From positions 18,962 through 82,961 of the forward strand of contig JAQUUC010000010.1 of the NCBI GenBank assembly GCA_028694105.1: a stretch of 64,000 nt of DNA. Reading direction: 5' to 3'. Below are positions 55,646-64,000 of the stretch, one piece after another (within the stretch, counting starts at the first letter, position 1; every line of letters starts with the position of its first letter). This DNA is from Hespellia sp. (lineage in GTDB: Bacteria > Bacillota > Clostridia > Lachnospirales > Lachnospiraceae). The position numbers and the translations under genes are program-made. The notes under the pieces were generated by a model, which was not told the origin of the DNA, did not search any database, and saw nothing but the letters and a program-made list of their open reading frames with translations.

Positions 55646-56536
55646 ATGATGCATGTTCAGGTCGATATCATGGCTGACGCTTCGGAAATCATACATTATG
55701 ATGCCCCTGATATACCGCTTTATATACGAAAAGGGATGCTCTCCCTCTATCCGGAAAAACGGGCAGTATGTCACTGGCATGATGATTTGGAGATTATTTT
55801 AATCTTATCCGGCGAAATGAATTATTATGTCAATGGTCAAACGGTGCTTTTACAGACGGATGAAGCACTCCTTGTCAACTCCAGAGAAATGCATTATGGT
55901 TTTTCCAGCTTGGAGCATAACTGTGAGTTTATCTGCATATTATTTCACCCCTCGCTGCTTTCCGGCAATGACAAACTGTATCAGCAAAAAATTTCACCGT
56001 TTTTATCTGCATCCGATACTGCCTGCTTGAAATTTACACCTAAGCAGCATACGGCGATTCTTGCAAAGATTTCCGAAATATGGAGAAAAAAAGAAGCACA
56101 TGAAGCCCTGTACGAATTAGACGTAATTGGTCTCATATACTCCTTTATGGCATCCGTTGTCCGGATGTGCGATCCTGCAATTTTCACAAATACGCAGTCT
56201 CTTTCCAATGATGTAGTGGCACTTCGGCAGATGGTCTCCTTCATCCGCGAACACTACCAAGAAAGCCTGTCACTGCAGAACATTGCTGATTCAGCCAATA
56301 TTTGCCGCAGCAAATGCTGCAGTGTGTTCCAGACACAGATTCAGCAGTCTCCTTTTGATTTTTTAAATCATTACCGATTGCAGAAAAGTGCTGACCTCTT
56401 AAGAAACACCAGCCTTCCGGTCACTGCCATTGCTCTGGACTGCGGCTTTAATCATTCCAGTTATTTTTCGAAATTATTTCACCGTCTGTATCACTGTACT
56501 CCCAGTGAATTTAGAAACGCATCTTATATGCCCTGA
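55646..56536 (+). CDS. AraC-family regulator with cupin sensor domain
   Basis: A 296-residue activator-type regulator. The N-terminal cupin has CHWHDDLEIILILSG (about residues 42-56) and a VNSREMHYGF strand. The C-terminal tandem helix-turn-helix includes LSLQNIADSANICRSKCCSVF and ALDCGFNHSSYFSKLFHRLYHCTPSEFR. This layout is usual for sugar-responsive regulators. Its stop is one base from that of the convergent cytX. The target is unknown; the BMC locus is too distant to infer a link. Confidence 0.9.
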   Translation: MMHVQVDIMADASEIIHYDAPDIPLYIRKGMLSLYPEKRAVCHWHDDLEIILILSGEMNYYVNGQTVLLQTDEALLVNSREMHYGFSSLEHNCEFICILFHPSLLSGNDKLYQQKISPFLSASDTACLKFTPKQHTAILAKISEIWRKKEAHEALYELDVIGLIYSFMASVVRMCDPAIFTNTQSLSNDVVALRQMVSFIREHYQESLSLQNIADSANICRSKCCSVFQTQIQQSPFDFLNHYRLQKSADLLRNTSLPVTAIALDCGFNHSSYFSKLFHRLYHCTPSEFRNASYMP

Positions 56537-56537
56537 C

Positions 56538-57719
56538 TTACCTGCTTTTATTTATCCTTTTTGAAATTCCATGAACGAGGATACAAAGCAGCATCGTAAT
56601 TGCCATATCCGGAAGTGTATTTCCAACCGGGGTATCTATGCCCATCAGAATCCGGTATGCAATAAATCCCGCCAGCCAGATCAGCAGATTGGATATGCTT
56701 ACCTGCTGCGCTGCATAGTCCTTTTTTAATAAGAAATAGTCTGTAATCTGTATCGCAATCATCGGTGCAAACACAGACCCGATTAAATATAAGAAGTTCG
56801 TAATATTATCCATCGGGTAGACGATTGCGGCAATCGTTCCAACGACTGCTACCACAACTGCCGCCCATTTTTCACTGATTTTCCCAGAGATTGACACACT
56901 TGATACACCTGCTGAATAAGCATCCAGAAAGGTGGTGGTCACGGTCGAAAATACAATGATCAGAAGTCCAGCAATACCAAGACCTGCTTTCACCATAATC
57001 TGTGCGATATCGTACTCACCAGTGTAAATGGCTGCACCCATGCCGATGATATACATCCAGCAGCTGACAGCCCCATAGGTCAGTGTGCTCACAAGTGTTG
57101 CCTTGAACGGATTTTTTGCTTCCCGCGTATAATCACTGATGAGTGGCAGCCATGATAACGGCATCGCAACTGCAAGCTCCACCGCCGCGCCGAAGCTTAA
57201 GCTTTCCTCGGAAATGACTGTCACTGCATTGCCATCGAAGAAAATGACCTTGCATAATACCAGTGTAAGAATAAACAGCGCCGTCATGGCAATGGTGTTG
57301 ATTTTTCCAAGGTTACTGATCCCAATTAGAATCCATAAAAGAATCAGCACGCCGATCACGATACACCAGACCCATGCTCCGGCATTGAAGACTCCGTTAG
57401 CTGCAGCTGCCCCGTCATAAATCATAATTGCAGTCCAGCCTACCAGCTGAAGTACATTTAAAAAGCTAAATAACAGACTGCCCTTTTGTCCAAAGCTCAG
57501 TTTCACCGTTTCCATCGCACTTTTTCTGGTATTTCCGCCAATCAGGCCTGCCAGAAACAACATGAGACAGCCGATGATGTGTCCTACGATAATTGCCGCT
57601 AACCCTTTGGAAAATCCAAGTGGCGCAAAATAGGTTCCGGTCAGAATTTCCGCGATGGACACACCTGCGCCAAACCAGATTAATCCGTTACTAAGCAAAG
57701 AGGTTCTTTTTTCCTGCAT
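56538..57719 (-). CDS. cytX: Hydroxymethylpyrimidine/thiamine-precursor permease (CytX-like)
   Basis: A 393-residue member of the cytosine/purine permease (NCS1) family with about twelve membrane segments, starting with LIWFGAGVSIAEILTG and a long amphipathic loop with PLSWLPLISDYTR. It likely imports hydroxymethylpyrimidine for ThiD. The ATG at 57717-57719 follows the thiD stop immediately and has AGGGGG upstream; the GTG-initiated longer frame overlaps thiD and is rejected. Last gene of the riboswitch-controlled operon, which supports the substrate. Confidence 0.88.
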   Translation of the reverse strand: MQEKRTSLLSNGLIWFGAGVSIAEILTGTYFAPLGFSKGLAAIIVGHIIGCLMLFLAGLIGGNTRKSAMETVKLSFGQKGSLLFSFLNVLQLVGWTAIMIYDGAAAANGVFNAGAWVWCIVIGVLILLWILIGISNLGKINTIAMTALFILTLVLCKVIFFDGNAVTVISEESLSFGAAVELAVAMPLSWLPLISDYTREAKNPFKATLVSTLTYGAVSCWMYIIGMGAAIYTGEYDIAQIMVKAGLGIAGLLIIVFSTVTTTFLDAYSAGVSSVSISGKISEKWAAVVVAVVGTIAAIVYPMDNITNFLYLIGSVFAPMIAIQITDYFLLKKDYAAQQVSISNLLIWLAGFIAYRILMGIDTPVGNTLPDMAITMLLCILVHGISKRINKSR

Positions 57720-57720
57720 C

Positions 57721-58527
57721 TTACTGTACCCCCTCTGTGTATTCATTCTGTATTGCAAATCCATGGTCCATCGGACCACTGCCCCTGCCGAGATTCAGCA
57801 TTGCTGACAGTGCACCGGATATGTAATCCTTCGCCCGCTTCACAGACTCGTCCAGATCATACCCCTTCGCCAGATTCGAGGCGATGGCGCTGGATAAGGT
57901 GCAGCCGGTCCCGTGTGTATTCGGATTATCGATGCGTTTTCCGTAGAACCACTTGATTTTTCCGTCGCGATAAAGAAGATCATTTGCATCATTGACCTGA
58001 TGTCCACCCTTTAACAGGACTGCACATCCATAATCCTTGCTGATTTTTTCTGCCGCAGACACCATGTCCTCTGTGCTGTGAATCTCATAGCCGGACAAAA
58101 CCTCTGCCTCAGGAATGTTTGGCGTCAATACGCCTGCCAGTGGCAGTAGTTTTTCCTTTAAGGTATCAATGGCTTCATCGCTGATCAGCTTCGCTCCACT
58201 GGTCGCAACCATCACCGGATCGACCACAACATGCTTTGCCTGATACTCGATTAGTTTTTCGGCAATCACTTCAATCAGCTCACAGGAAGAAACCATGCCG
58301 ATTTTTACAGCGTCCGGACAGATATCGGTAAAGATACAATCCAGTTCCTCCCCAAGAAATTTGCCTGTTGCTTCCATAATACTTGTCACACCGGTCGTGT
58401 TCTGCGCAGTCAATGCTGTGATTGCGCTCATGGCATATACACCATTTGCAATCATTGTCTTGATATCTGCCTGAATACCGGCGCCTCCGCTGGAATCACT
58501 TCCGGCGATTGTTAATGCTGTTCTCAT
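57721..58527 (-). CDS. thiD: Hydroxymethylpyrimidine (phosphate) kinase
   Basis: Phosphorylates hydroxymethylpyrimidine twice for thiamine synthesis; 268 residues, ribokinase fold. TIAGSDSSGGAGIQADIKT is the N-terminal substrate motif, and NTHGTGCTLSSAIAS holds the catalytic-base and anion-hole region. Upstream is the HAD gene and downstream cytX. Member of the TPP-controlled operon. Confidence 0.96.
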   Translation of the reverse strand: MRTALTIAGSDSSGGAGIQADIKTMIANGVYAMSAITALTAQNTTGVTSIMEATGKFLGEELDCIFTDICPDAVKIGMVSSCELIEVIAEKLIEYQAKHVVVDPVMVATSGAKLISDEAIDTLKEKLLPLAGVLTPNIPEAEVLSGYEIHSTEDMVSAAEKISKDYGCAVLLKGGHQVNDANDLLYRDGKIKWFYGKRIDNPNTHGTGCTLSSAIASNLAKGYDLDESVKRAKDYISGALSAMLNLGRGSGPMDHGFAIQNEYTEGVQ

Positions 58528-58588
58528 AAATTTATCCTTCTTTCTTCTGCATTAATTTTGTATAGCGATGTAAGGTGGTGCCCCCAAT

Positions 58589-59257
58589 CTACCGCATATA
58601 AATATCACTGTGTTTTTTTAATTCCTCCTGCATATCCGCGCTGCTGCGGTCATAGACGCCCGCCACGCGAAATCCTGCTTTTGCAGCTGTCTTTGCCGCC
58701 GAAAGAGAATCCTCAAAGATGAGTGTCCTTTCTTTTTTTGTCCCCATGATTTCCGCTGCTTTTTCGAAAATAAAGGGTTCTCTTTTCGAGGTCTGATACT
58801 GGCTGCACGTTAAAATATCTTCAAAATACCGGTCGATTTGAAGCCGCTGAAATGCCGGAATTGCAATCATAGTGTCACTTGATGTCGCAACCGCCATTTT
58901 GATGTTCCGTTTTTTCAGCTCAGTTAAAAGCTCCATCACTCCATCCTTTAAAGGAACCGTGTGCCGATAGTTCGATATAATCAATCGGTTAATATCATCC
59001 ATAATTTCCGGCACACTTTTTTCCAGCCCGAAGTGATCCGCCAGATAGACCGCCCCCTCTTGCATATTCATTTCCAGCAGCGTCTGCCCCAGATCTGCCG
59101 GCGATGAAATGCCAAGGCTGTCCAGATACAGCTCTCCGGCATGTTCCCAGAGCGGCATGGAGTCCAGAAGCACTCCGTCCATGTCAAAAACCGCGCCTTG
59201 AATCTGAAATGTCTTAAGGGCAGAGATGAGTTCCCCATTTAACTGCGATGCACTCAT
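58589..59257 (-). CDS. HAD-superfamily phosphatase in the thiamine operon
   Basis: A 222-residue HAD-IA hydrolase resembling beta-phosphoglucomutase-like phosphatases. The nucleophile motif is FDMDGVLLDS, the helical cap lies between about residues 35 and 100, motif II is VATSS, and motif IV is FEDSLSAAKTAAKAGF. Its start overlaps the thiE stop by four bases, so the operon role is probably tied to thiamine phosphates, for example thiamine monophosphate dephosphorylation. Substrate is inferred from context only. Confidence 0.82.
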   Translation of the reverse strand: MSASQLNGELISALKTFQIQGAVFDMDGVLLDSMPLWEHAGELYLDSLGISSPADLGQTLLEMNMQEGAVYLADHFGLEKSVPEIMDDINRLIISNYRHTVPLKDGVMELLTELKKRNIKMAVATSSDTMIAIPAFQRLQIDRYFEDILTCSQYQTSKREPFIFEKAAEIMGTKKERTLIFEDSLSAAKTAAKAGFRVAGVYDRSSADMQEELKKHSDIYMR

Positions 59258-59898
59258 GACTTTTCTACCATCTCAAGTGTCATTCTTTTTAAATCTTTTG
59301 TCGCTGCTTCAATATCCGGCTGTGCAAAAATCGCGCTGATGACTGCGATTCCGCAGATACCACTGCTTTTTAATTCCATCACATTCTGCTCACTGATTCC
59401 GCCGATTGCAATGACTGGTATCGTTACCGCCTCACAGATTTCCTTTAATGTCTCGAAGCTCACATCGTCCGCATCTGCCTTGGAACCGGTATGGAACACC
59501 GCTCCAACGCCGAGATAATCGGCACCCTTTTCTTCCGCAAGCAGTGCCTGCTCCACGGTCTGTGCCGACACGCCGAGAATTTTCTCCGGTCCCAGCTTTT
59601 CCCGCACACATCCGGCTTCCATATCGCTCTGTCCGACATGAACACCATCCGCATCCATCTCAAGCGCGATCTGCACGTTATCATTGATAACAAACGGCAC
59701 ATGATAAGCCGCGCACAACGCTTTGATTTCTTTTGCTTCTTTTAGGAAATATGTCTCCTCCAGTTCTTTTTCTCTGAGCTGTACAAAGGTTGCGCCGCCC
59801 TTTAAGCACGCCTCCACCTGTTCATAAAGTGTGGCGTCTCCAAGCCAGCTGCGGTCCGTCACCGCATACAATAACAAACTGTCTTTACCGCACTTCAT
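59254..59898 (-). CDS. thiE: Thiamine-phosphate synthase
   Basis: Joins hydroxymethylpyrimidine pyrophosphate and thiazole phosphate to thiamine phosphate; about 214 residues, TIM barrel. LYAVTDRSW, VQLREKELEE, NDNVQIALEMDADGVHVGQSD and IGGISEQNV are the family motifs in order. The ATG at 59896-59898 has AAAGGAG six bases upstream and overlaps the thiM end; the longer frame is not supported. Followed by the HAD gene with a 4-base overlap. Confidence 0.96.
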   Translation of the reverse strand: MKCGKDSLLLYAVTDRSWLGDATLYEQVEACLKGGATFVQLREKELEETYFLKEAKEIKALCAAYHVPFVINDNVQIALEMDADGVHVGQSDMEAGCVREKLGPEKILGVSAQTVEQALLAEEKGADYLGVGAVFHTGSKADADDVSFETLKEICEAVTIPVIAIGGISEQNVMELKSSGICGIAVISAIFAQPDIEAATKDLKRMTLEMVEKS

Positions 59899-60703
59899 AT
59901 TTTGCTCCTTTTTCCAATGCATCTCCATCCATGTTATAAATTGCGTCAATGATTCGGTTTCTGTAGGTGGAATTGCCATCCTCCGGTTTCATGTTCGACC
60001 ATCCGATTTCACCTGCGAACCCCATGGCACATACCGCTGCTGCGGCGGCTTTTAATTCATTGTCTGGATTCGCAACCAGAAATGCCGTCATCATTCCGGA
60101 CAACTGACAGCCTGTTCCGGTGATTTTTCCCATCTCAGCACGTCCGTTACGAATTACATAACAGTTGTCCTTGTCAGCAACCAGGTCGATGGCTCCCGTA
60201 ATTGCAATGATGCACCCAAGTCTCGCTGATATTTCTTTCGCAAATGTAATTGCAGCCTCTAATGTTTCATCGGTTACCGCATCCGCAACATCCGCATCGA
60301 CCCCCTTCGTGCTTCCACTTCCGAATGCAAGTGTTTTGATCTCCGAAATATTTCCACGAATCGCATGGAACTTCACGTCCCGAATCAAATCCAGTGCTGT
60401 GTTGGTACGAAGTGCGCTTGCTCCGGCTCCCACCGGGTCAAGAAGTACTGTGTGGCCTAATTCATTGGCACGTTTTCCAGCTAAGAACATGGATGGGATT
60501 GTGTGCTGGTTCAGTGTTCCAATATTAATATTCAGACCTCCGCAGATGGTCGTGATATCCACCACATCTTCGGAATCATCTGACATAATCGGGCTCCCAC
60601 CGCAGGCCAGCAGTACATTTGCCACATCATTCACCGTCACATAATTGGTGATATTGTGTACCAGCGGCACATTCTTTCTTACATTTTCAAAACATTTTTT
60701 CAA
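59885..60703 (-). CDS. thiM: Hydroxyethylthiazole kinase
   Basis: Salvages the thiazole moiety by phosphorylation; 272 residues. VHNITNYVTVNDVANVLLACG is the substrate loop, LDPVGAGAS is a nucleotide-binding strand, and ITGTGCQLSGM carries the catalytic Cys/Gly region. It starts at TTG with GGAGGAGG six bases upstream. First gene after the TPP riboswitch. Together with thiE and thiD it makes a salvage rather than a full de novo pathway in this window. Confidence 0.96.
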   Translation of the reverse strand: MKKCFENVRKNVPLVHNITNYVTVNDVANVLLACGGSPIMSDDSEDVVDITTICGGLNINIGTLNQHTIPSMFLAGKRANELGHTVLLDPVGAGASALRTNTALDLIRDVKFHAIRGNISEIKTLAFGSGSTKGVDADVADAVTDETLEAAITFAKEISARLGCIIAITGAIDLVADKDNCYVIRNGRAEMGKITGTGCQLSGMMTAFLVANPDNELKAAAAAVCAMGFAGEIGWSNMKPEDGNSTYRNRIIDAIYNMDGDALEKGAKYEVR

Positions 60704-60765
60704 TTGTATCCTCCTCCTTGACGATTGTATTGTAAATTGGGTGGATTTCTTCCGCTTTTTGCATC

Positions 60766-60806
60766 AAAAAAACTGTAGAAATACCAAACCTGATATTCCT
60801 ACAGTT
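60766..60806 (-). terminator. Riboswitch-controlled terminator before thiM
   Basis: AACTGTAG pairs with CTACAGTT through an imperfect AATA extension, followed on the minus strand by T7. It lies just after the TPP aptamer, so TPP binding should favour termination. Confidence 0.85.
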
Positions 60807-60826
60807 ACACTTATCTGCTGTATTAT

Positions 60827-60908
60827 ATCCCTACGTTGGCATTATCCAAATCAGGTCGAAGGTCCAAGCTAAGAAGCTTAATCTCAGCCCACTTTCAGTG
60901 AGCACCCT
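60827..60908 (-). ncRNA. TPP riboswitch (THI element)
   Basis: The minus strand shows the conserved thi-box words: GGGTGCT at the 5' end, GCTGAGA, ACCTGATTTGGATAATGCC and GTAGGGA at the 3' end. It precedes thiM and a terminator, controlling thiM-thiE-HAD-thiD-cytX by thiamine pyrophosphate. Confidence 0.96.
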
Positions 60909-60925
60909 TTTTTATTTACTTATTT

Positions 60926-60953
60926 AGTATAGCACGATTTCCCACAGAAGCAA
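60926..60953 (-). promoter_or_regulatory. Promoter of the thiamine salvage operon
   Basis: TTGCTT (-35, 60948-60953), 16-base spacer and TATACT (-10, 60926-60931) on the minus strand, directly upstream of the riboswitch. Confidence 0.7.
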
Positions 60954-60961
60954 GATAAAAT

Positions 60962-61594
60962 TTATTCCTCCGAATGTCTGTCCCGATATGAGAATACACA
61001 GCCGCAATAATCCTGACGATACAAGCCATACTCTTTCGACAACTCCGTCGAGCGCTTATACCCATTCTTCTTTTTGAAGTCTGACTGTAAATAGTTCACT
61101 CCATATTGTGCTTCCAGTTTCAAACCGATTTCGTTTAATTTCTCAGCATTTTTTAATGGACTGATACTTAAGGTTGTCGTAAAATAATCAAACTTCTGTT
61201 CTTTCGCCAGCTTCGCAGTTTCACTCAGACGCAGCTCATAACACCGAAAGCACCTCTCGCCGCCTTCCTTTAAATGCTCCATGCCCTTCGCCATCTCATA
61301 GAATTTTTCACTGTCATACGTTCCGGCCAGGACCGTTACGGGATGGCTGACGTTCATTTGATTCACTAAATACCGTTGCTCTTCTATTCTTTTTTTATAT
61401 TCGTTTTCCGGGGAAATATTCGGGTTATAGTAAAACACCGTTATCTCAAAATAGTTGGAAAGATACTCCAGCACATAGCTGCTGCAGGGTGCACAGCAGC
61501 TGTGCAGCAGAAGTTTTGGTACTTTCTCTTCCCTCTGTAATTGTTCAATCAGACGATCCAGCTTTTTCTGATAATTCACTTTTTGATTATTCAT
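60962..61594 (-). CDS. queH: Epoxyqueuosine reductase QueH
   Basis: Reduces epoxyqueuosine to queuosine in tRNA, the non-orthologous alternative to QueG; about 210 residues. The paired cysteine motifs HSCCAPCSS near residue 30 and GERCFRCYELRL, plus TTTLSISPLKN, are diagnostic of QueH (DUF208), and a late YCGC motif (YRQDYCGC) completes the cluster ligands. The ATG at 61592-61594 has GAGG six bases upstream, while the one two codons earlier abuts it. It follows alaX on the same strand. Confidence 0.94.
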   Translation of the reverse strand: MNNQKVNYQKKLDRLIEQLQREEKVPKLLLHSCCAPCSSYVLEYLSNYFEITVFYYNPNISPENEYKKRIEEQRYLVNQMNVSHPVTVLAGTYDSEKFYEMAKGMEHLKEGGERCFRCYELRLSETAKLAKEQKFDYFTTTLSISPLKNAEKLNEIGLKLEAQYGVNYLQSDFKKKNGYKRSTELSKEYGLYRQDYCGCVFSYRDRHSEE

Positions 61595-61630
61595 CCTCAC
61601 ACATCCTCATTACATCTGTAAAACAGCCGC

Positions 61631-62803
61631 TTACCGCATTTCCCGAAACAGAGCCTCAATCTCCATCTGATTTCCCTTCAATGACCCCTGAACCATCGCC
61701 GGCTTTCCGCCGCCCTTTGCCTGAAATTTTTCTTTCAGCAGATTGCCCATCTCTCTCGCATCACCATCCCTGACTCCAACGATATAGCGATATCCACTCT
61801 CGTCATTTCCGACAAATATTGCGCAGTATCCATCGTGTTGATCTGTCAGCGTGTTCACTGCCGCGCGCATTGCATCCGCCTCCGCCGCGTTCTCGAACAG
61901 ACACACATGTTTCTCTCCTGCGTCAATCTGTGAAACCTTCTGAATCATCAGCTCTTCCTTCGCCGAATTTAACTGCTGTCTGATGACCGTCAGTTCATTT
62001 TTTATCTTTTCCACAGCGATGGCAGCCTCTTCCTGCTTCACGGACAAGGTATTGGAAATCTTCACCACGTTATCCTGCTTTTGTCTGTAATCTGCTAACG
62101 CACGGAATCCACACAGCATACTGATGCGGACTCCGCCTTTATAATTCTGGCTGTTCACCACCTTAAATACCCCGATTTCACCAGTAGCTTTTACATGCGT
62201 TCCACAGCACGCACAGACATCATAGCCTGAAATGGTGATGATTCGAACCTGCCCATCAATTTCAATCTTACTTCGGTAATCCATCGTATCGAGTTCTGCG
62301 GTCGCAGGATATGATACTTCCACCGGCAGATTTTTCGCAATACACTGATTGACTTCCCATTCAATTTCTGTAATCTGGTCATTCGTTAACGGTCCACTAA
62401 AATCCATGGTCACGATCTGGTCGCTCAAATGGAATCCCACATTATTGTATCCGTATTTTGCATGCACAAGTCCCGAGAAAATGTGTTCTCCACTGTGCTG
62501 CTGCATATTGGAAAACCGATGATTCCACTCTACCTCTTCCGTCACTTCACTGCCGACCGGAACCGGTGCTTTTAACGTGTGCGTAATGATATCATGCTTT
62601 ACCTGTACATCCATCACTTCTATCCCATCGATTGTTCCCCTGTCCGGACTCTGGCCTCCGCCCTCCGGAAAAAAGATGGTCTGGTCCAGAACCGCCTGAT
62701 AGACGGTCTCATGATCCTGTTTCATTTCCTCACAGGATAAAACTTTTGCTGACGCACTTGTCATATATGCATCCTGATCAAATAATTTCACTGTTGTATT
62801 CAT
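61631..62803 (-). CDS. alaX: Alanyl-tRNA editing protein (AlaX long form)
   Basis: Free-standing editing factor hydrolysing mischarged Ser- or Gly-tRNA(Ala); 390 residues. The zinc-binding editing motifs are HSGEH near residue 102 and CACCGTH near residue 196; FPEGGGQSPD is the N-terminal beta-barrel motif. A coiled region (about 240-290) and a C-terminal DHHA1 domain with AKGGGKPAMVQGS follow, as in the long AlaX class. Co-directional with queH, forming a small tRNA-quality unit. Confidence 0.94.
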   Translation of the reverse strand: MNTTVKLFDQDAYMTSASAKVLSCEEMKQDHETVYQAVLDQTIFFPEGGGQSPDRGTIDGIEVMDVQVKHDIITHTLKAPVPVGSEVTEEVEWNHRFSNMQQHSGEHIFSGLVHAKYGYNNVGFHLSDQIVTMDFSGPLTNDQITEIEWEVNQCIAKNLPVEVSYPATAELDTMDYRSKIEIDGQVRIITISGYDVCACCGTHVKATGEIGVFKVVNSQNYKGGVRISMLCGFRALADYRQKQDNVVKISNTLSVKQEEAAIAVEKIKNELTVIRQQLNSAKEELMIQKVSQIDAGEKHVCLFENAAEADAMRAAVNTLTDQHDGYCAIFVGNDESGYRYIVGVRDGDAREMGNLLKEKFQAKGGGKPAMVQGSLKGNQMEIEALFREMR

Positions 62804-62840
62804 AATTTCTCAGCTTCCTTTTCCTTTTTCAACTTCATTT

Positions 62841-62869
62841 AATATACCACCGACAAATGTAAATAGCAA
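62841..62869 (-). promoter_or_regulatory. Promoter of alaX-queH
   Basis: TTGCTA (-35, 62864-62869), 17-base spacer and TATATT (-10, 62841-62846) on the minus strand. Confidence 0.65.
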
Positions 62870-62929
62870 ATACTGCACCAACATTTTTTCGACACATATA
62901 GTAATATATAAAAGAAATGTGGAGGCGCT

Positions 62930-63706
62930 ATGGATCCGATTCTTGAGCTCAAACATATTTATTATTCCTACCACACACTGGAATGTGAGACGCCTGCACT
63001 GTCAGACATCTCATTTTCTTTAAACTCCGGAGAATTTCTCGCAGTCGTTGGACCTTCCGGCTGTGGAAAATCTACGCTTTTATCCATTATATGCGGCCTG
63101 ATTGAGCCTGAAAAAGGGCTCATAAAATTGAACGGCCACTATATACCGGGTGCCGCCGCAAACATTGGATATATGCTGCAGTACGACCATCTTTTTGAAT
63201 GGCGGACCATCTACCAAAATGTCATCCTCGGTCTGGAAATTCAGCATTCCTTTTCCAAGTTACTGTCAAAAGAAAAGGAACGTGCAAATGAATTACTGGA
63301 AATGTACGGTCTCGGAAGATTTAAAAACGCATATCCCTCAGAATTATCCGGTGGCATGCGCCAGCGCGCCGCACTCATTCGCACCCTGTTAATGGAACCG
63401 GAAATTCTGCTCCTGGATGAGCCGTTTTCCGCACTTGACTATCAGACCCGGCTTACCGTTGCGGATGATATCGGACAGATTCTCCGCCGTGAAAAGAAAA
63501 CCGCCATCTTAGTCACTCACGATCTGTCCGAGGCAATCAGCCTTGCCGACCGCATCATCATCTTATCCAGACGTCCTGCTACAATACAGGAAACGGTCTG
63601 TATTACATTTGATCTGGAAGCTGACACACCGATGCACAGACGAAATGCTCCCGAATTTAAGAATTATTTTAATCTGATCTGGAAGGAGTTAAATGAAAAT
63701 GAATGA
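62930..63706 (+). CDS. ABC transporter ATP-binding protein (nitrate/sulfonate/taurine type)
   Basis: A 258-residue importer ATPase. Walker A is GPSGCGKST, the Q-loop is MLQYDHLFEW, the signature is LSGGMRQR, Walker B is ILLLDEP and the switch His is VTHD. It resembles SsuB/TauB/NrtD and the ThiZ-like ATPases that move thiamine precursors. GGAGG lies shortly before the ATG. The permease follows with overlap; a substrate-binding protein would lie beyond the window. The neighbouring thiamine operon hints at a pyrimidine precursor as substrate, as inference. Confidence 0.93.
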   Translation: MDPILELKHIYYSYHTLECETPALSDISFSLNSGEFLAVVGPSGCGKSTLLSIICGLIEPEKGLIKLNGHYIPGAAANIGYMLQYDHLFEWRTIYQNVILGLEIQHSFSKLLSKEKERANELLEMYGLGRFKNAYPSELSGGMRQRAALIRTLLMEPEILLLDEPFSALDYQTRLTVADDIGQILRREKKTAILVTHDLSEAISLADRIIILSRRPATIQETVCITFDLEADTPMHRRNAPEFKNYFNLIWKELNENE

Positions 63707-64000
63707 ATTATCGCAGGAACAACAGCTGTATCTCAATCAGCGCAGACGCCATCACCGGATTGTCCGGGTATCAAGGATTGCCATCCTGCTCAGCTTTCTG
63801 TTTATCTGGGAGTTTACGGCAAATGTGGGGATCATTGATTCTTTTATTTTTAGCAGTCCCTCCAAGATCGCGCTCTGTTTTTGGAACATGGTTTTAGACC
63901 GAAGTATCTTTTTGCATGTCGGAGTCACTTTATATGAGACGATTCTAAGCTTCTTTCTCGTCACACTTTTCAGCATTTTGATTGCAGTCCTGCTCTGGTT
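63693..64000 (+). CDS. ABC transporter permease (cut by window end)
   Basis: The first about 102 residues of an SsuC/TauC-type permease: a basic N-terminus, a first membrane helix around residues 24-42 (ILLSFLFIWEFTA), the SSPSKIALCFWNM segment typical of this family, then the start of the second helix. It overlaps the ATPase gene by 14 bases, with AAGGAG upstream. The C-terminal part lies outside the window. Confidence 0.9.
   Translation, partial: MKMNELSQEQQLYLNQRRRHHRIVRVSRIAILLSFLFIWEFTANVGIIDSFIFSSPSKIALCFWNMVLDRSIFLHVGVTLYETILSFFLVTLFSILIAVLLW

Noticed and set aside
1..64000. Mobile elements, prophage, CRISPR arrays and rRNA genes
   Set aside because: No transposase, integrase or phage genes, regularly spaced repeats or rRNA sequence were recognised.

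Overview
The window looks like a chromosomal segment of a gut-type, anaerobic, spore-forming Clostridia member, most likely Lachnospiraceae. The grounds are moderately low GC, strong AGGAGG ribosome sites, a B12-independent glycyl-radical microcompartment of the fucose/rhamnose type, an Isc-type iron-sulfur operon ending in mnmA, SpoVB/SpoIIM sporulation genes, a Gram-positive SOS box and a TPP riboswitch. Species cannot be fixed from the sequence alone.

Region 1 (1-9.9 kb, minus strand) is a glycyl-radical-enzyme bacterial microcompartment (BMC) locus. A promoter near 9.88 kb drives the diol dehydratase, its activase, EutS and EutP. A second promoter near 5.52 kb precedes a class II aldolase carrying a C-terminal encapsulation peptide, then a CoA-acylating aldehyde dehydrogenase and a zinc alcohol dehydrogenase (both with N-terminal encapsulation peptides), four BMC-H shell proteins and PduL, which is cut by the window edge. 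Together they could cleave fuculose/rhamnulose 1-phosphate to lactaldehyde, feed 1,2-propanediol to the dehydratase, and disproportionate propanal to propanol and propionyl phosphate inside a shell.

Region 2 (10-23.5 kb) is core housekeeping: tmcAL; polA-coaE-walJ-ACT-UPF0210-degV; tRNA-Leu(CAA); a TrmB-type regulator overlapping lysA; a rhomboid-fold membrane protein and pyruvate kinase. Region 3 (23.6-33.5 kb) holds a 1416-residue activase of the 2-hydroxyacyl-CoA dehydratase activator family and a glycolytic cluster gap-pgk-tpiA-gpmI. The end of gpmI contains nine A residues and an A AAA AAG motif. A start-less flavodoxin-like reading frame follows in the -1 frame behind a linker-like stretch. 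This is the most unusual signal in the window: a candidate frameshift-made GpmI-flavodoxin fusion.

Region 4 (33.5-46 kb) contains iscR-nifS-nifU-mnmA-PHP, spoVB facing spoIIM, nudF, rny, recA-recX with a perfect SOS palindrome, and a sodium:solute symporter. Region 5 (45.6-55.5 kb) is ppk-galM-topB-LbH protein-mgsA, then argH-asd, and divergent GntR and AraC regulators. Region 6 (56.5-64 kb) is a TPP-riboswitch-controlled thiamine salvage operon (thiM-thiE-HAD-thiD-cytX), alaX-queH, and the start of a taurine/nitrate-type ABC importer cut by the window end.

No insertion sequence, prophage, CRISPR array or rRNA was seen, and no gene-free stretch exceeds 300 bases.
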